Counted from the first letter of the stretch, positions 24,581-34,511 are shown. The stretch is 64,000 bases of DNA from Marinoscillum pacificum (GCF_024714495.1 NZ_JAMZMJ010000009.1:62001-126000); one strand, 5' to 3'. Notes: generated by a model from the letters alone, not told the origin. A program made the numbers and translations.

Positions 24581-24847
24581 CTATTTAGAGAATGGAGTGC
24601 GATACGAGAAATTCACTCTTACAGTATTTTTGGTTATTGTATTATAACAATGCAAGTCAGCAAAAGGGCCAATATCAACTTTATACCCACCTATACCTGA
24701 AGCTTTTACATCTGAAATCCCCATTTCTCTTTCTAAATAACAGGCAAAACTATTATTCATGAAAATCTTGCAATCCTCCCTTGGAAATTCTTCTGATCGA
24801 GTGTTAATCTGATCAAAAAGTAACTTTAGGTTTTCTTGAGCTGTCAA
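24581..24847 (-). CDS. small hypothetical protein downstream of recA (88 aa)
   Basis: An 88-aa ORF starting with TTG (TAQENLKLLFDQINTRSEEF) that begins 11 bp after recA stops, so it is probably in the recA transcript. It has three Cys and no obvious signal peptide; the middle contains EREMGISDVKASGIGGYKVDIG. No family is recognised. A role linked to recA or the SOS response is possible but rests on position only. Confidence 0.6.
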   Translation of the reverse strand: MTAQENLKLLFDQINTRSEEFPREDCKIFMNNSFACYLEREMGISDVKASGIGGYKVDIGPFADLHCYNTITKNTVRVNFSYRTPFSK

Positions 24848-24858
24848 TCTGAATCTTT

Positions 24859-25890
24859 TTATTTCTCAACGCCTAACTCATCAGGCACTTCTTCAGCTCC
24901 AGCGATTTTAGCCTTAATCTTCGCTTCCAGCTCTTCCATTAGCTCCGGATTGTCTTCAATCAACTGTTTCACGGCATCACGACCCTGACCAAGTTTACTA
25001 TCATTGTAAGAGAACCAAGAACCTGATTTCTTAATTACATCGAGCTCTACTCCAATATCCAATACTTCTCCAGATTTGCTGATACCTTTTCCATACATGA
25101 TGTCAAACTCAACTACTTTGAAAGGAGGAGCTACTTTGTTTTTCACCACTTTCACACGTGTACGGTTACCCAATACGTTATCGGCGCTCTCTTTGATCTG
25201 ACCGATTCTTCTGATATCCAAACGAACCGAAGCGTAGAACTTCAAAGCATTACCACCAGTGGTTGTTTCAGGATTACCGAACATCACACCGATCTTCTCA
25301 CGAAGCTGGTTAATGAAAATACATGCACATCCAGTTTTGTTAATTGCTCCAGTCAACTTTCTAAGAGCCTGAGACATCAAACGAGCCTGAAGACCCATTT
25401 TACTATCTCCCATCTCTCCTTCCAGTTCGCCTCTTGGAACCAATGCCGCCACAGAGTCAATTACTACAATATCCAAAGCTCCAGAACGAATCAAATGCTC
25501 TGCAATCTCCAAAGCTTGTTCACCATTATCTGGCTGAGAGATCAATAAGTTCTCCGTATCAATACCAAGCTTTTCAGCATAGCTCTTATCAAATGCATGT
25601 TCCGCATCAATAATCGCGGCAAGCCCACCTTTTTTCTGTGCTTCAGCAATACAGTGCATTGCCAGAGTAGTCTTACCAGAAGATTCCGGACCGTAAACTT
25701 CAATGATCCTACCTCTTGGTATTCCGCCTACTCCCAAGGCCATATCCAAACTCAAAGAACCGGTAGAAATGATCGGCACATCCAAAACTTTGTTGTCAGA
25801 AAGTTTCATGATGGTACCTTTACCATATGTTTTTTCCAGTTTATCTATGGTTATCTGGAGAGCCTTTAGTTTTTCACTCTTTTCAGCCAT
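24859..25890 (-). CDS. recA: recombinase A
   Basis: A 343-aa RecA, which forms filaments on single-stranded DNA and drives strand exchange and LexA-type self-cleavage. Visible are Walker [10 protein letters not shown] (about 67-75), the Walker B region [12 protein letters not shown], loop L1 ([15 protein letters not shown]), loop L2 with [21 protein letters not shown], and an acidic C-terminus. A TAACTTTG -7-like box lies upstream at 25944-25937 on the minus strand, without a clear TTG partner. No LexA box was seen by eye. Confidence 0.98.
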   Translation of the reverse strand: MAEKSEKLKALQITIDKLEKTYGKGTIMKLSDNKVLDVPIISTGSLSLDMALGVGGIPRGRIIEVYGPESSGKTTLAMHCIAEAQKKGGLAAIIDAEHAFDKSYAEKLGIDTENLLISQPDNGEQALEIAEHLIRSGALDIVVIDSVAALVPRGELEGEMGDSKMGLQARLMSQALRKLTGAINKTGCACIFINQLREKIGVMFGNPETTTGGNALKFYASVRLDIRRIGQIKESADNVLGNRTRVKVVKNKVAPPFKVVEFDIMYGKGISKSGEVLDIGVELDVIKKSGSWFSYNDSKLGQGRDAVKQLIEDNPELMEELEAKIKAKIAGAEEVPDELGVEK

Positions 25891-25994
25891 GCTTTATCTG
25901 TATTGTAATGTGAATTTCTGATTTTTAAACAAGTAACAAAGTTATCTTGATTAATACAATATAACCTTGAAAAGCTAAATATATTAGCAAATAT

Positions 25995-27014
25995 ATGTTG
26001 AAAAAAATTATTTTAGGGTGTTTGCTCATAATAATAGCATTATCTATCTGGAATTGGAAATGGCTAGAATATGGCTATATGCAGGCAAAAGGCCAGATAC
26101 GTGTCATAGTTGAGGCTAAACCGATAGAAGAGTTTCTGGCAGACCCTAATTACCCTGATTCGCTCAAGCAAAAACTGTTACTTACTAAAGAGGTGAGAAA
26201 GTATGCCATAGACAGTCTTGGTTTGTATCAATCAGACAACTACACCAAGCTGTTCGATCAGGGAGGAAAAACATTGCTTTGGAATGTATCTGCTTCAGAA
26301 CCATACGAATTAAAAGCATATCAATGGAATTATCCATTTCTGGGAAGCATGCCATACAAAGGATTCTTTGGTTTAGAAGAAGCCAAAAAGGAAGCCAAAA
26401 AACTTCAAGACGAAGGATATGACGTAAGAATCCGAACTGTTGGTGGATGGTCTACTCTTGGAATCCTTGAAGACCCACTATTGTCAAACATGCTGGAAAG
26501 AGGAGATGGCGAATTAGTTGAGGTAATTATCCATGAGCTCACGCATGCCACTATTTTCATCAAAGGAGAAATTGAATTCAATGAAAATCTCGCGAGCTTC
26601 ATCGGAGAACGAGGCACCGAATTATTCCTGACCAGCCACTTTGGAGATAGTTCAGCACAACTAATGGAGTACATCCACTCAGAATCTGATTCTCGTGCGT
26701 TGACTCAAATTATTTTGAAAGGAGCACAATCATTAGACAGTCTTTATGGAACCTTTAGCGAAGATGATCCAACAGCTTTTAAAGATTCACTCAAGGCTCA
26801 GAGCATTTTGAATATAACTCGTCAACTAGATTCTGCGGATTTCTACAATCCCCGATATCACCAGATCTTTGAAAAAACTCAACCGAACAATGCATACTTC
26901 ATGGCTTTTAGAAGGTATCACAACCAGGAAGATTCTATTCGATCCATTTATGAATCCTATAATTCCAATTTCAAAACCATGATTCAGGACTTAAAATCAA
27001 AGTATGGAAAGTGA
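25995..27014 (+). CDS. PF10023-type membrane-anchored aminopeptidase
   Basis: A 339-aa protein with an N-terminal anchor (LKKIILGCLLIIIALSIWNW). The gluzincin-like motif is HELTHATIFIKGEIEFNENLASFIGERG, in which HELTH holds the zinc His pair and Glu, and NENLASF supplies the downstream Glu. This sequence context is typical of the putative aminopeptidase family PF10023. The catalytic part faces the periplasm if the anchor is N-in. The gene is divergent from recA, and a 170-bp gap separates it from the response-regulator gene. Confidence 0.85.
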   Translation: MLKKIILGCLLIIIALSIWNWKWLEYGYMQAKGQIRVIVEAKPIEEFLADPNYPDSLKQKLLLTKEVRKYAIDSLGLYQSDNYTKLFDQGGKTLLWNVSASEPYELKAYQWNYPFLGSMPYKGFFGLEEAKKEAKKLQDEGYDVRIRTVGGWSTLGILEDPLLSNMLERGDGELVEVIIHELTHATIFIKGEIEFNENLASFIGERGTELFLTSHFGDSSAQLMEYIHSESDSRALTQIILKGAQSLDSLYGTFSEDDPTAFKDSLKAQSILNITRQLDSADFYNPRYHQIFEKTQPNNAYFMAFRRYHNQEDSIRSIYESYNSNFKTMIQDLKSKYGK

Positions 27015-27185
27015 GGGTTAGTTAACAAATTGTTACCTTTTATAAAGAAAATTGATTTCTATTTAATTTTGAATAATATCGAATGTCTTTGCTTGCTTTG
27101 GGCAGTACTGTGATGAACAGGCTTAGATGAATTAATTTTTGATAAAAAATCGGTTAACCTAATATTATCTCAAACCAAAAACCAC

Positions 27186-27872
27186 ATGGCGAAGCATAAC
27201 CAAAAAATACTGGTTGTAGATGACGAAGCGGACATTCTTGAATTACTAAAGTATAACCTGGCAAAGGAAGGTTACGATGTAAAAACGGCACAAGACGGAA
27301 TCAAAGGGGTGGATACTGCCAGAACTTTCATTCCTGATTTGATCATTTTGGATATCATGATGCCCAAGCAAGATGGTGTAGAGACTTGTCGTCAAATACG
27401 TGAGATTCCAGAATTAGCCAATGCGTTCGTTATTTTCTTAACAGCTCGTTCAGAGGAGTATTCTGAAGTAGCAGCTTTTGACATGGGTGCCGATGACTAC
27501 ATCACCAAGCCTATCAAGCCAAGAGCACTTGTAAGCCGAATCAACGCGCTCTTTAGAAGAGAGTCTAAAAAGAAGAAGGAGTCTAACAAAATTGCAGTTG
27601 GTGATTTGATCGTTGACAGAACGAGTTACACCGTTTATGTAGGCGATGACAAGATTAACTTGCCGAAAAAAGAATTTGAATTACTTTACTTCCTGGCACA
27701 AAACCCTGGCAAAGTATTTAGCAGAGACGAATTGCTACAAAACATCTGGGGGACAGATGTATATGTTCTTGCCAGAACGGTTGATGTGCACATTAGAAAA
27801 GTGAGAGAGAAAATAGGTGAAGGCTATATCTCCACAGTAAAAGGTGTGGGCTATAAGTTCGATACCAATTAA
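27186..27872 (+). CDS. OmpR/PhoB-type response regulator
   Basis: A 228-aa regulator. The receiver domain has DDEADI, the phospho-acceptor Asp in PDLIILDIMMPKQDG (about residue 55), Thr in FLTAR and Lys in YITKPIKP. It is joined to a winged-helix DNA-binding domain (KKEFELLYFLAQNPGKVFSR, VDVHIRKVREKIG, ending TVKGVGYKF). The histidine kinase gene follows 9 bp later. Similar to PhoB, but the regulon cannot be read from the sequence. Confidence 0.95.
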   Translation: MAKHNQKILVVDDEADILELLKYNLAKEGYDVKTAQDGIKGVDTARTFIPDLIILDIMMPKQDGVETCRQIREIPELANAFVIFLTARSEEYSEVAAFDMGADDYITKPIKPRALVSRINALFRRESKKKKESNKIAVGDLIVDRTSYTVYVGDDKINLPKKEFELLYFLAQNPGKVFSRDELLQNIWGTDVYVLARTVDVHIRKVREKIGEGYISTVKGVGYKFDTN

Positions 27873-27881
27873 TAACAACCC

Positions 27882-28970
27882 ATGATAATCAACTCCCGAG
27901 GACTGTCATTGCTTTTGGCATCAGTAATTGCTGCCATTACCACTGCTTTCCTCACATTGGTACCATCTGTATTACCGGCAGCGTTAGCCATTGGTTTTGG
28001 CATAGCATTCTGTTCATCGTATATCTTGATCAGGCTGGTGCTAGAGTTTTTGTTTTTCCGACATATCAACTCTATCCATGAAGTCCTGAATCACATGAAA
28101 GATCAGGAGTTGTCTAATCTGACCAAACCTACGAACAAAGTCTCTCTGAATCCACTGAAAAAGATCAACAGAGACATCTACCACTACGCCGAACGCAAGC
28201 AACAGGAGATTTTAGAGCTGAAGCGAATGGAAACCTTCCGTAGAGAGTTCATAGCCGATGTATCTCATGAGTTAAAGACACCAATCTTTGCAGCGCAAGG
28301 ATTCGTCCACACGTTGTTGGATGGTGCTGTAGAAGACAAGAAGGTTCGGATCAAGTTTCTAAAGAAAGCCGCAAAGAGTCTTGACGGACTTGACATTCTG
28401 GTTCATGATCTTTTGACTATTTCTCAAATGGAAACTGGTGAGATCAAAATGCACTTTGAAAGCTTTGACATCATGCGTCTAACCAAAGAAGTAATGGATC
28501 AGCTAGATGGCAAAGCCGAAAAACGAGACATTGATGTGCAAATTGAAAACGCTGATCAGAAGTACTTTGTAAAAGGTGACTATCAAAGAATCTATCAGGT
28601 TATGATGAATCTGGTTTCCAATGCCATCAAATACACCAAAAAAGGCGGGGCAGTGAAAATTAGGTTTGAAGAAAAGGGCAATACCGTATCGACATTCATA
28701 ATTGATAATGGGCGAGGTATCCCTGAAGAAGATTTGAGTAGAATTTTCGAACGATTCTATCGAGTAGAAAAGAGCAGGTCCAAAGAAAAAGGAGGTACTG
28801 GTCTCGGACTCTCCATCGTCAAACACATCATGGAAGGCCATGACTCCACCGTAGAAGTGGAGAGTGAAGTAAAAAAAGGATCCACTTTTAGTTTTAAATT
28901 GAAAAAAGGTAAGCCCGTAGCGCATAGATTTGTAGACGAAGAAGAAGACGAAGAGGACGACTATGCATAA
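27882..28970 (+). CDS. sensor histidine kinase, PhoR-like, without extracellular sensor
   Basis: A 362-aa kinase with two adjacent membrane segments (about 8-58) and almost no periplasmic loop. The HisKA domain has the phospho-acceptor His in FIADVSHELKTPIF, and the HATPase domain shows NLVSNAIKYTKKGG, DNGRGIPEEDLSRIFERFYR and GGTGLGLSIVKHIM. The C-terminus is a run of Glu/Asp. It is the partner of the regulator just upstream. It may sense membrane state or use a partner protein for input, as in the Pho system. Confidence 0.94.
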   Translation: MIINSRGLSLLLASVIAAITTAFLTLVPSVLPAALAIGFGIAFCSSYILIRLVLEFLFFRHINSIHEVLNHMKDQELSNLTKPTNKVSLNPLKKINRDIYHYAERKQQEILELKRMETFRREFIADVSHELKTPIFAAQGFVHTLLDGAVEDKKVRIKFLKKAAKSLDGLDILVHDLLTISQMETGEIKMHFESFDIMRLTKEVMDQLDGKAEKRDIDVQIENADQKYFVKGDYQRIYQVMMNLVSNAIKYTKKGGAVKIRFEEKGNTVSTFIIDNGRGIPEEDLSRIFERFYRVEKSRSKEKGGTGLGLSIVKHIMEGHDSTVEVESEVKKGSTFSFKLKKGKPVAHRFVDEEEDEEDDYA

Positions 28971-29697
28971 GTATGTTAAAGGCTTAAAGTTTGAAGACAT
29001 TATTTTATTTGAGAATGAGCACTATATCGTGGTAAACAAACCACCTTATATCTCCACTCTTGAAGACCGTAATGACCCTATCGACTTATTAAAACTTGCC
29101 AAAGAATATTATGCTGATGCACAGGTTTGTCATCGCCTGGACAAAGAAACCTCGGGAGTAATAGTCATAGCAAAACACCAGGAAGCTTATCGCCACTTCG
29201 CTATTTTATTAGAGAAGAGACAAGTAAAGAAAGTTTATCACGCCGTAGTTAATGGAATTCATGAGTTTGAAAACCTGGAGTGTGATCAACCTATCTACTC
29301 TACAAATAGCAAATCGCGTGTTGATTTTAGAGAAGGCAAGCCATCGCTTACTTTGGTGAGCACTTTGGAGTCATTTAAACTACACACTTTGCTGAAATGC
29401 TTCCCTGTATCGGGAAGATTGCACCAAATCAGAGTGCACCTTGCTTTCCATGGCGCCAATATCGGTTGTGATCCAATCTATGGAGGCGATTACATCTATT
29501 TATCCCAGTTAAAGAAGAATTTCAATCTGGGTAAATCAAAAGATGAAGAAAAACCGCTTATTGAAAGAGTGGCACTTCATGCGCACAATATTGCTTTCCA
29601 CAATTTTGAAGGTGGAGAGAATGATGTTATTGAAGTTGTAGCAGAGTATCCAAAGGATTTTGCGGTGTTGGTGAAGCAGCTTCGCAAGTATCTTTGA
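28963..29697 (+). CDS. RluA family pseudouridine synthase
   Basis: A 244-aa RNA pseudouridine synthase. The catalytic Asp lies in VCHRLDKETSGVIVIAK, and the family's GRLHQIRVHLAFHG with PIYGGDY is present. There is no S4 domain at the N-terminus. The start ATG overlaps the end of the kinase gene by 8 bp, so it is co-transcribed. The exact target uridine (rRNA or tRNA) cannot be told from the sequence. Confidence 0.92.
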   Translation: MHKYVKGLKFEDIILFENEHYIVVNKPPYISTLEDRNDPIDLLKLAKEYYADAQVCHRLDKETSGVIVIAKHQEAYRHFAILLEKRQVKKVYHAVVNGIHEFENLECDQPIYSTNSKSRVDFREGKPSLTLVSTLESFKLHTLLKCFPVSGRLHQIRVHLAFHGANIGCDPIYGGDYIYLSQLKKNFNLGKSKDEEKPLIERVALHAHNIAFHNFEGGENDVIEVVAEYPKDFAVLVKQLRKYL

Positions 29698-29747
29698 GAC
29701 ATCTCAGACTCAGGCATTTAGCCCCTCAACATAAATCACTGCTAATC

Positions 29748-29778
29748 TTGGTTTTACCAAATAATACTTCTATTTTTG
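29748..29778 (+). promoter_or_regulatory. promoter of the rplM-rpsI-rpsB operon
   Basis: TTG at 29748-29750, 20-bp spacer, TATTTTTG at 29771-29778: the Bacteroidota -33/-7 pattern. The leader of about 45 bases contains a small CCC...GGGG hairpin (about 29782-29797), a candidate site for ribosomal-protein feedback. Confidence 0.7.
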
Positions 29779-29829
29779 TGTCCCTTTTCTGAGGGGGAAC
29801 CATTAAGTTCATTATAAACAATTAAAAAA

Positions 29830-30273
29830 TTGGATACTTTAAGCTATAAAACAGTATCGTTAAACAGTGCTACAGTAGAAAAGAACTGGGTCATAGTAGA
29901 CGCAGAATCTCAAGTGTTGGGGAGAGTGTCCAGCGAAGTAGCAAAAATAATCAGAGGCAAGCACAAGGCGGGTTACACTCCAAATGTAGATTGTGGTGAC
30001 AATGTTATCGTAATCAACGCAGATAAAATTCGCCTGACCGGTAAAAAATGGACAGAGAAGCAGTATGTTCGTCACACAGGATACCCTGGTGGACAGCGTT
30101 TCGAAACTCCAGCGGAAGCTAAAGCAAAAACCTCTAGATTATTAGTTGAAAGAGCGGTTAAAGGCATGTTACCTAAGACTAAATTAGGAAACAAGTTGAT
30201 CAAAAATCTTTACGTGTATGAAGGTGCAGAGCATCCTCATGAAGCACAAAAACCAAAAGAAGTAAAACTTTAA
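29830..30273 (+). CDS. rplM: 50S ribosomal protein L13
   Basis: A 147-aa L13 with the usual WVIVDAESQVLGRVSSEVAKI, CGDNVIVINADKIRLTGKKW and the RAVKGMLPK segment. The start codon is TTG, preceded by an A/T-rich stretch as is common in this group. First gene of the rplM-rpsI-rpsB unit; rpsI follows after 7 bp. Confidence 0.97.
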   Translation: MDTLSYKTVSLNSATVEKNWVIVDAESQVLGRVSSEVAKIIRGKHKAGYTPNVDCGDNVIVINADKIRLTGKKWTEKQYVRHTGYPGGQRFETPAEAKAKTSRLLVERAVKGMLPKTKLGNKLIKNLYVYEGAEHPHEAQKPKEVKL

Positions 30274-30280
30274 AACCTAA

Positions 30281-30667
30281 ATGGAAATTACTAACACCAT
30301 TGGAAGAAGGAAAACTTCTGTAGCTAGAATTTACCTACAGAGCGGTAAAGGCGAAATCATTGTTAACAACAAAGAATTGGCCAAATACTTTCCTTCTGAG
30401 ATTTTACAGACCATCGTAAAGCAGCCTCTAGTGAAGCTGGAATTGGATGGCAATTATGATATCAACGTTAATGTTGATGGCGGCGGACCAAAAGGTCAGG
30501 CGGAAGCAGTAAGACTTGCTATTTCCCGTGCCCTTGTAGAACTAGACGAGGAAAACAAACCTCCTTTGAAGCACGAAGGATTCCTTACAAGAGACCCTAG
30601 AATGGTAGAGCGTAAGAAATACGGACGTAGAAAAGCGAGAAGAAGATTCCAATTCAGTAAACGTTAA
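30281..30667 (+). CDS. rpsI: 30S ribosomal protein S9
   Basis: A 128-aa S9 with [14 protein letters not shown] at the start, [18 protein letters not shown] in the middle and the basic tail [12 protein letters not shown], whose last residues contact P-site tRNA. The L13-S9 pairing is conserved in bacteria. Confidence 0.98.
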   Translation: MEITNTIGRRKTSVARIYLQSGKGEIIVNNKELAKYFPSEILQTIVKQPLVKLELDGNYDINVNVDGGGPKGQAEAVRLAISRALVELDEENKPPLKHEGFLTRDPRMVERKKYGRRKARRRFQFSKR

Positions 30668-30674
30668 TATCATA

Positions 30675-31433
30675 ATGGAAAAACTAGAATACAAAGACTT
30701 ATTGGATGCTGGTGTACACTTTGGTCACCTTACTCGTAAGTGGAATCCACAGATGGCACCATACATCTTCATGGAGAAGAATGGCATCCACATCATAGAT
30801 CTAAATAAGACGCTTACTTCATTGGATGATGCAGCACACGCTATTCAGTCTGTCGTGAGATCAGGCCGAAAAGTAATGTTCGTTGCAACTAAGAAGCAAG
30901 CTAAAGAAGTAGTAGAAACTGCTGCTCAGAAGCTAAACATGCCTTACGTAACTGAAAGATGGTTAGGTGGTATGTTGACAAACTTCACTACTATTCGTAA
31001 GTCATTGAAGAAAATGGCTGGTATCGATAAGATGATGAAAGATGAATCTTACACGAACCTTGCGAAAAGAGAGCGTTTGATGATCAGCCGTGAAAAAGAA
31101 AAGCTAGAAAGAGTATTGGGCGGTATTGCTGACCTAAACAGACTTCCAGCAGCACTTTTCGTGATCGACATCAAAAGAGAGCACATTGCTATTGCTGAAG
31201 CTCAGAAATTGAACATTCCTGTATTTGCATTGGTAGATACTAACTCTGACCCTACTCAGGTTGATTATCCAATCCCTGGTAACGATGATGCTTGGAAATC
31301 TATCAACTTGATCACTAGCTACATTGCGAAAGCAATCGAAGAAGGTCTAGCAGAGCGTAAGAAAGACAAAGAAGACGCTAAGCTTCAGGAAGAAGAAGAA
31401 GAAAAAAGAAAAGCTGACGAGCAAAACGCTTAA
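30675..31433 (+). CDS. rpsB: 30S ribosomal protein S2
   Basis: A 252-aa S2 with [29 protein letters not shown] and [21 protein letters not shown] charged C-terminal extension ([17 protein letters not shown]) follows the fold. It lies 7 bp after rpsI. A hairpin follows before tsf. Confidence 0.98.
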   Translation: MEKLEYKDLLDAGVHFGHLTRKWNPQMAPYIFMEKNGIHIIDLNKTLTSLDDAAHAIQSVVRSGRKVMFVATKKQAKEVVETAAQKLNMPYVTERWLGGMLTNFTTIRKSLKKMAGIDKMMKDESYTNLAKRERLMISREKEKLERVLGGIADLNRLPAALFVIDIKREHIAIAEAQKLNIPVFALVDTNSDPTQVDYPIPGNDDAWKSINLITSYIAKAIEEGLAERKKDKEDAKLQEEEEEKRKADEQNA

Positions 31434-31464
31434 TCTCAGCCTTACTTCATGAAATAATAATGTG

Positions 31465-31500
31465 AAAATTGAACATTGTCTCTGATGATGTTCAATTTTT
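31465..31500 (+). terminator. terminator or attenuator between rpsB and tsf
   Basis: AAAATTGAACAT (31465-31476) pairs with ATGTTCAATTTT (31488-31499) as a 12-bp stem with an A/U-rich base and a T-run. It can reduce read-through from rpsB into tsf. Confidence 0.65.
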
Positions 31501-31535
31501 GTTATAAGCATTGCTAAAAATTAAAAGATAAAATA

Positions 31536-32366
31536 ATGGCTATTACTGCAAAAGACGTAAACAAACTTAGACAAATGACCGGTGCTGGTATGATGGACTG
31601 TAAAAAGGCATTGGTTGAGGCAGATGGTGATTTCGAAAAAGCAATTGAGCTTCTAAGAAAAAAAGGACAGAAAGTTTCTGCTAGTAGAGCTGACAGAGAA
31701 ACCACTGAAGGTGTAGTTGTTACAAGAACTAACGCTGACAACACTAAAGGTTTGGTTATCGCTCTTACTTGTGAGACTGACTTTGTTGCTAAAAACGAAG
31801 ATTTCGTAGGTCTAGCTAACAAAGCTGCTGATCTAGCATTCGAAAATTCTCCTGCTGACGTTGATGCGCTTTTAGCTCTTAGCGCTGGAGACATCACTCT
31901 AGGTGAGAAAATCACAGAAACTACTGGTAAAATCGGTGAGAAAATCGAAATCAGTGCTTTCGAAACTATGGAAGGCGAAGCAGTAGTTCCTTACATCCAC
32001 TCTAATGGTAAATTAGGCGTGATGGTAGTATTGAAAAACGTAAACGGTGCTTCTGTAGAGGACGCTGGTAAAGACGTAGCTATGCAAATTGCAGCTATGA
32101 ACCCAGTTGCTGTTGACAAAGACGGTGTAGATCCAACTGTTATCGAGAAAGAAATCGAAATCGGAAAAGAGCAAGCAAGACAAGAAGGTAAGCCTGAGAA
32201 CATCATTGACAAAATCGCTCAAGGTAAACTTCAAAAGTTCTTCAAAGAGAACACGTTGCTTAGCCAGCAATTCGTAAAAGACAACTCGCTTTCAATTCAG
32301 CAGTACCTGGATACAGTAAGCAAAGGTCTTACAGTAACTGAATTCAAGAGAGTCTCTATCGGATAA
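31536..32366 (+). CDS. tsf: translation elongation factor Ts
   Basis: A 276-aa EF-Ts, the nucleotide-exchange factor of EF-Tu. The N-terminal UBA-like domain is clear (TAKDVNKLRQMTGAGMMDCK). The exchange motif is CETDFVAKNEDF, and two core domains and the short C-terminal module follow. It stands after rpsB as in most bacteria, with a 100-bp gap. Confidence 0.97.
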   Translation: MAITAKDVNKLRQMTGAGMMDCKKALVEADGDFEKAIELLRKKGQKVSASRADRETTEGVVVTRTNADNTKGLVIALTCETDFVAKNEDFVGLANKAADLAFENSPADVDALLALSAGDITLGEKITETTGKIGEKIEISAFETMEGEAVVPYIHSNGKLGVMVVLKNVNGASVEDAGKDVAMQIAAMNPVAVDKDGVDPTVIEKEIEIGKEQARQEGKPENIIDKIAQGKLQKFFKENTLLSQQFVKDNSLSIQQYLDTVSKGLTVTEFKRVSIG

Positions 32367-32393
32367 TCAACATCCGAATTCAGAATAAAAAAC

Positions 32394-32421
32394 AAAGCCC
32401 AGACGATATCGTCTGGGCTTT
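32394..32421. terminator. bidirectional terminator after tsf
   Basis: A perfect 28-bp palindrome centred at 32407/32408 with AAAGCCC and GGGCTTT arms, between convergent tsf and the minus-strand gene ending at 32451. Confidence 0.88.
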
Positions 32422-32450
32422 CATCATTTTTGAGGGGTTATTTTATTGAT

Positions 32451-32921
32451 CTAGTCGATCGAACTTATCAGTGCAAAATCCACTGGTATTAAGTGCTCAT
32501 CAAAACTCAGCGTCTCCTCCCCTTTATCTTTCGTCTTCACGGACATTGAGTAGTAAATCTGTTCGTCTTTAAAAACGCTTATCTTTTTAAAGTATTGAAC
32601 TTTGTACTTGTCATATTTCTCATCGAGGTAGTATTCAATCGATAACGGAACCTCTCTAGTCATATCTACTTCTTCGCTCAAGCGAATACCGTCTGACAAG
32701 TAAATAGTTTTGTATTCTTTCTCATTAAAAGTAAACTCTGCCTGTATCGCTTGATCTCCAAGCTTTTGCCACTGTTTACTCACGCTTTGGGGATAATGAT
32801 GGAAATGCCATTTTAAAATCTCAAACCCAATATCATCCTCAGCTAGTACTTGAGCATTACAAAACGATGCCACACCAAACAAAAATGCAGCCATTACAAG
32901 TTTAACAAAATTAGGTTTCAT
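32451..32921 (-). CDS. small secreted protein, PepSY-like (156 aa)
   Basis: The N-terminus KPNFVKLVMAAFLFGVASFCNAQ is a signal peptide. The mature part (about 132 aa) has the pattern of a short helix followed by a beta-sheet (KQWQKLGDQAIQAEFTFNEKEYKTIYLSDG). It resembles PepSY-like periplasmic proteins of Bacteroidota (PF11396-type). That family is not certain by eye. It stands alone. Confidence 0.7.
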   Translation of the reverse strand: MKPNFVKLVMAAFLFGVASFCNAQVLAEDDIGFEILKWHFHHYPQSVSKQWQKLGDQAIQAEFTFNEKEYKTIYLSDGIRLSEEVDMTREVPLSIEYYLDEKYDKYKVQYFKKISVFKDEQIYYSMSVKTKDKGEETLSFDEHLIPVDFALISSID

Positions 32922-33121
32922 GATGGTGATTATTTTGAGATTATTATTAAATCTAAAGAGAATAAATAAAAATATCCTAACATCATCGACGAAAAGTCCA
33001 ATTATATTGACCTACCTCTTAGATTTTATCACCAAACGCTAAATTCAAGCCTAAACAGACCCCTGTTTTTAACTATTTTGAATTATTTCAAGGTAATTTG
33101 AAAGAATGCTAAAAAGACAGT

Positions 33122-34084
33122 TCACTTACTCCCAACCGACTCACCACTCTCGTGATTCCTAATATTATCTGGTTGTTCGTTTGTATTCAATTGTTCCTCT
33201 GCGGGTGAGAAACTTAAAAGTTCATTCAAATCGGGTTGTCCAGCATCTACCCAGGCGGTAAACCAAAAGTCACCCACCATCTTGATAGCTCTGCGCATGT
33301 GACGCTCCACCATCCCATTGAGCATCTCATGATATTCTTCTGAAAACTCATAAGAATACACCCGTACAGTCATAGCTCCGCGTTCTTCAAAACTATATTT
33401 CTTATCCTGACTAAACTTTGCACTCAGTTCTTTCTCAAATTGCAAAACCGAATCCAGAGCCAAATGCGCATACTCAACCGCTTTCCAGGCTTCTTGCTGC
33501 GTATTGTCTATATATTCGGCTTTGCCCACAAATAAGTCATAGTCCTCAAAAAACAACTCCGGCAATCTGGACTCCCAAAAACCATGAATACCATACTGAT
33601 TGGAAAGTTGGCCATTGTAATTCTCCGTAGTATGAAGTGGTACATTCGCATCACCTATATAATGCCCTATATCTGCAGAGTACTTTAAGATGCGATCAAT
33701 GTCTCTACTTAACATTGCCTGTGTCAGCTGATACTTCATTAAATTGATGTGCCATGGAACTATACCATACGCCTGGAGCGTATCTTCCGTATACATCTCC
33801 ACCGCATCCCTCCAATTTCTTGGCATCTTATATAGCGCACTATCTCCGTAAACATCTAAATCGATATAATGACGAGCAGCTTCTTCTTTCATGATGTATC
33901 TACGCTTGTCTGGATTGACAGCCTTTTCCTCAAGAAATTGAATATTCTGTTTATAGAACTTAATCATTTCCGGTGGGAGGGTAAAAACAGCCATCCGATT
34001 AATGCGCTCATGGGCATAAAAACCCCATCCGGAGCACACCGTAAACACAGTCATTACCAAGAGGATAGACACAGTTTTCTTCAT
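33122..34084 (-). CDS. zinc-dependent phospholipase C / S1-P1 nuclease-like secreted enzyme
   Basis: A 320-aa protein with signal peptide KKTVSILLVMTVFTVCSG, predicted to be cut just before WGFYAHERIN. In the S1/P1 nuclease-phospholipase C superfamily the mature N-terminal Trp is itself a zinc ligand, and Trp is exactly the first residue here. Further candidate ligands are His in FYAHERIN, HYIDLDVYGD, the SADIGHYIGDANVPLHTTENYNG segment (H-x3-D pattern) and HGFWESRLPEL. The ATG at 34084 is chosen; a TTG three codons upstream would only lengthen the signal peptide. Substrate (phospholipid or nucleic acid) is not resolved. Confidence 0.82.
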   Translation of the reverse strand: MKKTVSILLVMTVFTVCSGWGFYAHERINRMAVFTLPPEMIKFYKQNIQFLEEKAVNPDKRRYIMKEEAARHYIDLDVYGDSALYKMPRNWRDAVEMYTEDTLQAYGIVPWHINLMKYQLTQAMLSRDIDRILKYSADIGHYIGDANVPLHTTENYNGQLSNQYGIHGFWESRLPELFFEDYDLFVGKAEYIDNTQQEAWKAVEYAHLALDSVLQFEKELSAKFSQDKKYSFEERGAMTVRVYSYEFSEEYHEMLNGMVERHMRRAIKMVGDFWFTAWVDAGQPDLNELLSFSPAEEQLNTNEQPDNIRNHESGESVGSK

Positions 34085-34141
34085 AAGTCCCAAAATACTG
34101 ATTTTTTCCTTTAATTTTATCAGAGAGTTTCTTTCAAGTGT

Positions 34142-34171
34142 TTGTTTTATTTATCAATTACTTTATCTTTG
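34142..34171 (+). promoter_or_regulatory. promoter of rpsT
   Basis: TTG at 34142-34144, 19-bp spacer, TATCTTTG at 34164-34171, a good match to the Bacteroidota -33/-7 consensus. The ribosome-binding region includes AGGAGAAT before the ATG at 34207. Confidence 0.75.
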
Positions 34172-34206
34172 CATCCCTTAATCAAGGATAGGAGAATAAA
34201 AAGCTT

Positions 34207-34458
34207 ATGGCAAATCATAAATCCGCATTAAAGAGAATAAGATCTAACGAGGCGAAGAAACTTAGAAATCGTTATCAGCATAAGACTGCACGTACTTTCA
34301 TCAAGAGATTGAGAGAGACTACAGACAAGACTGAGGCGCAAGAATTGTTGAAACAAGTAACTGGTATGGTTGATAAACTTGCTAAGAAGAATATCATCCA
34401 TTCTAACAAAGCTTCAAACCTTAAGTCTAGCTTAACTAAGAAAGTTAACGCACTTTAA
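34207..34458 (+). CDS. rpsT: 30S ribosomal protein S20
   Basis: An 83-aa basic helical protein starting ANHKSALKRIRSNEAKKLRN and ending SNKASNLKSSLTKKVNAL, typical S20. It has its own promoter and terminator. Confidence 0.97.
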   Translation: MANHKSALKRIRSNEAKKLRNRYQHKTARTFIKRLRETTDKTEAQELLKQVTGMVDKLAKKNIIHSNKASNLKSSLTKKVNAL

Positions 34459-34480
34459 GACTCGTTATTAAGATATACGT

Positions 34481-34511
34481 ACCCTACTTGATGCGTCAAG
34501 TAGGGTTTTTT
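34481..34511 (+). terminator. terminator of rpsT
   Basis: ACCCTACTTGA (34481-34491), loop TGCG, TCAAGTAGGGT (34496-34506), then a T-run: a strong intrinsic terminator. Confidence 0.92.
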
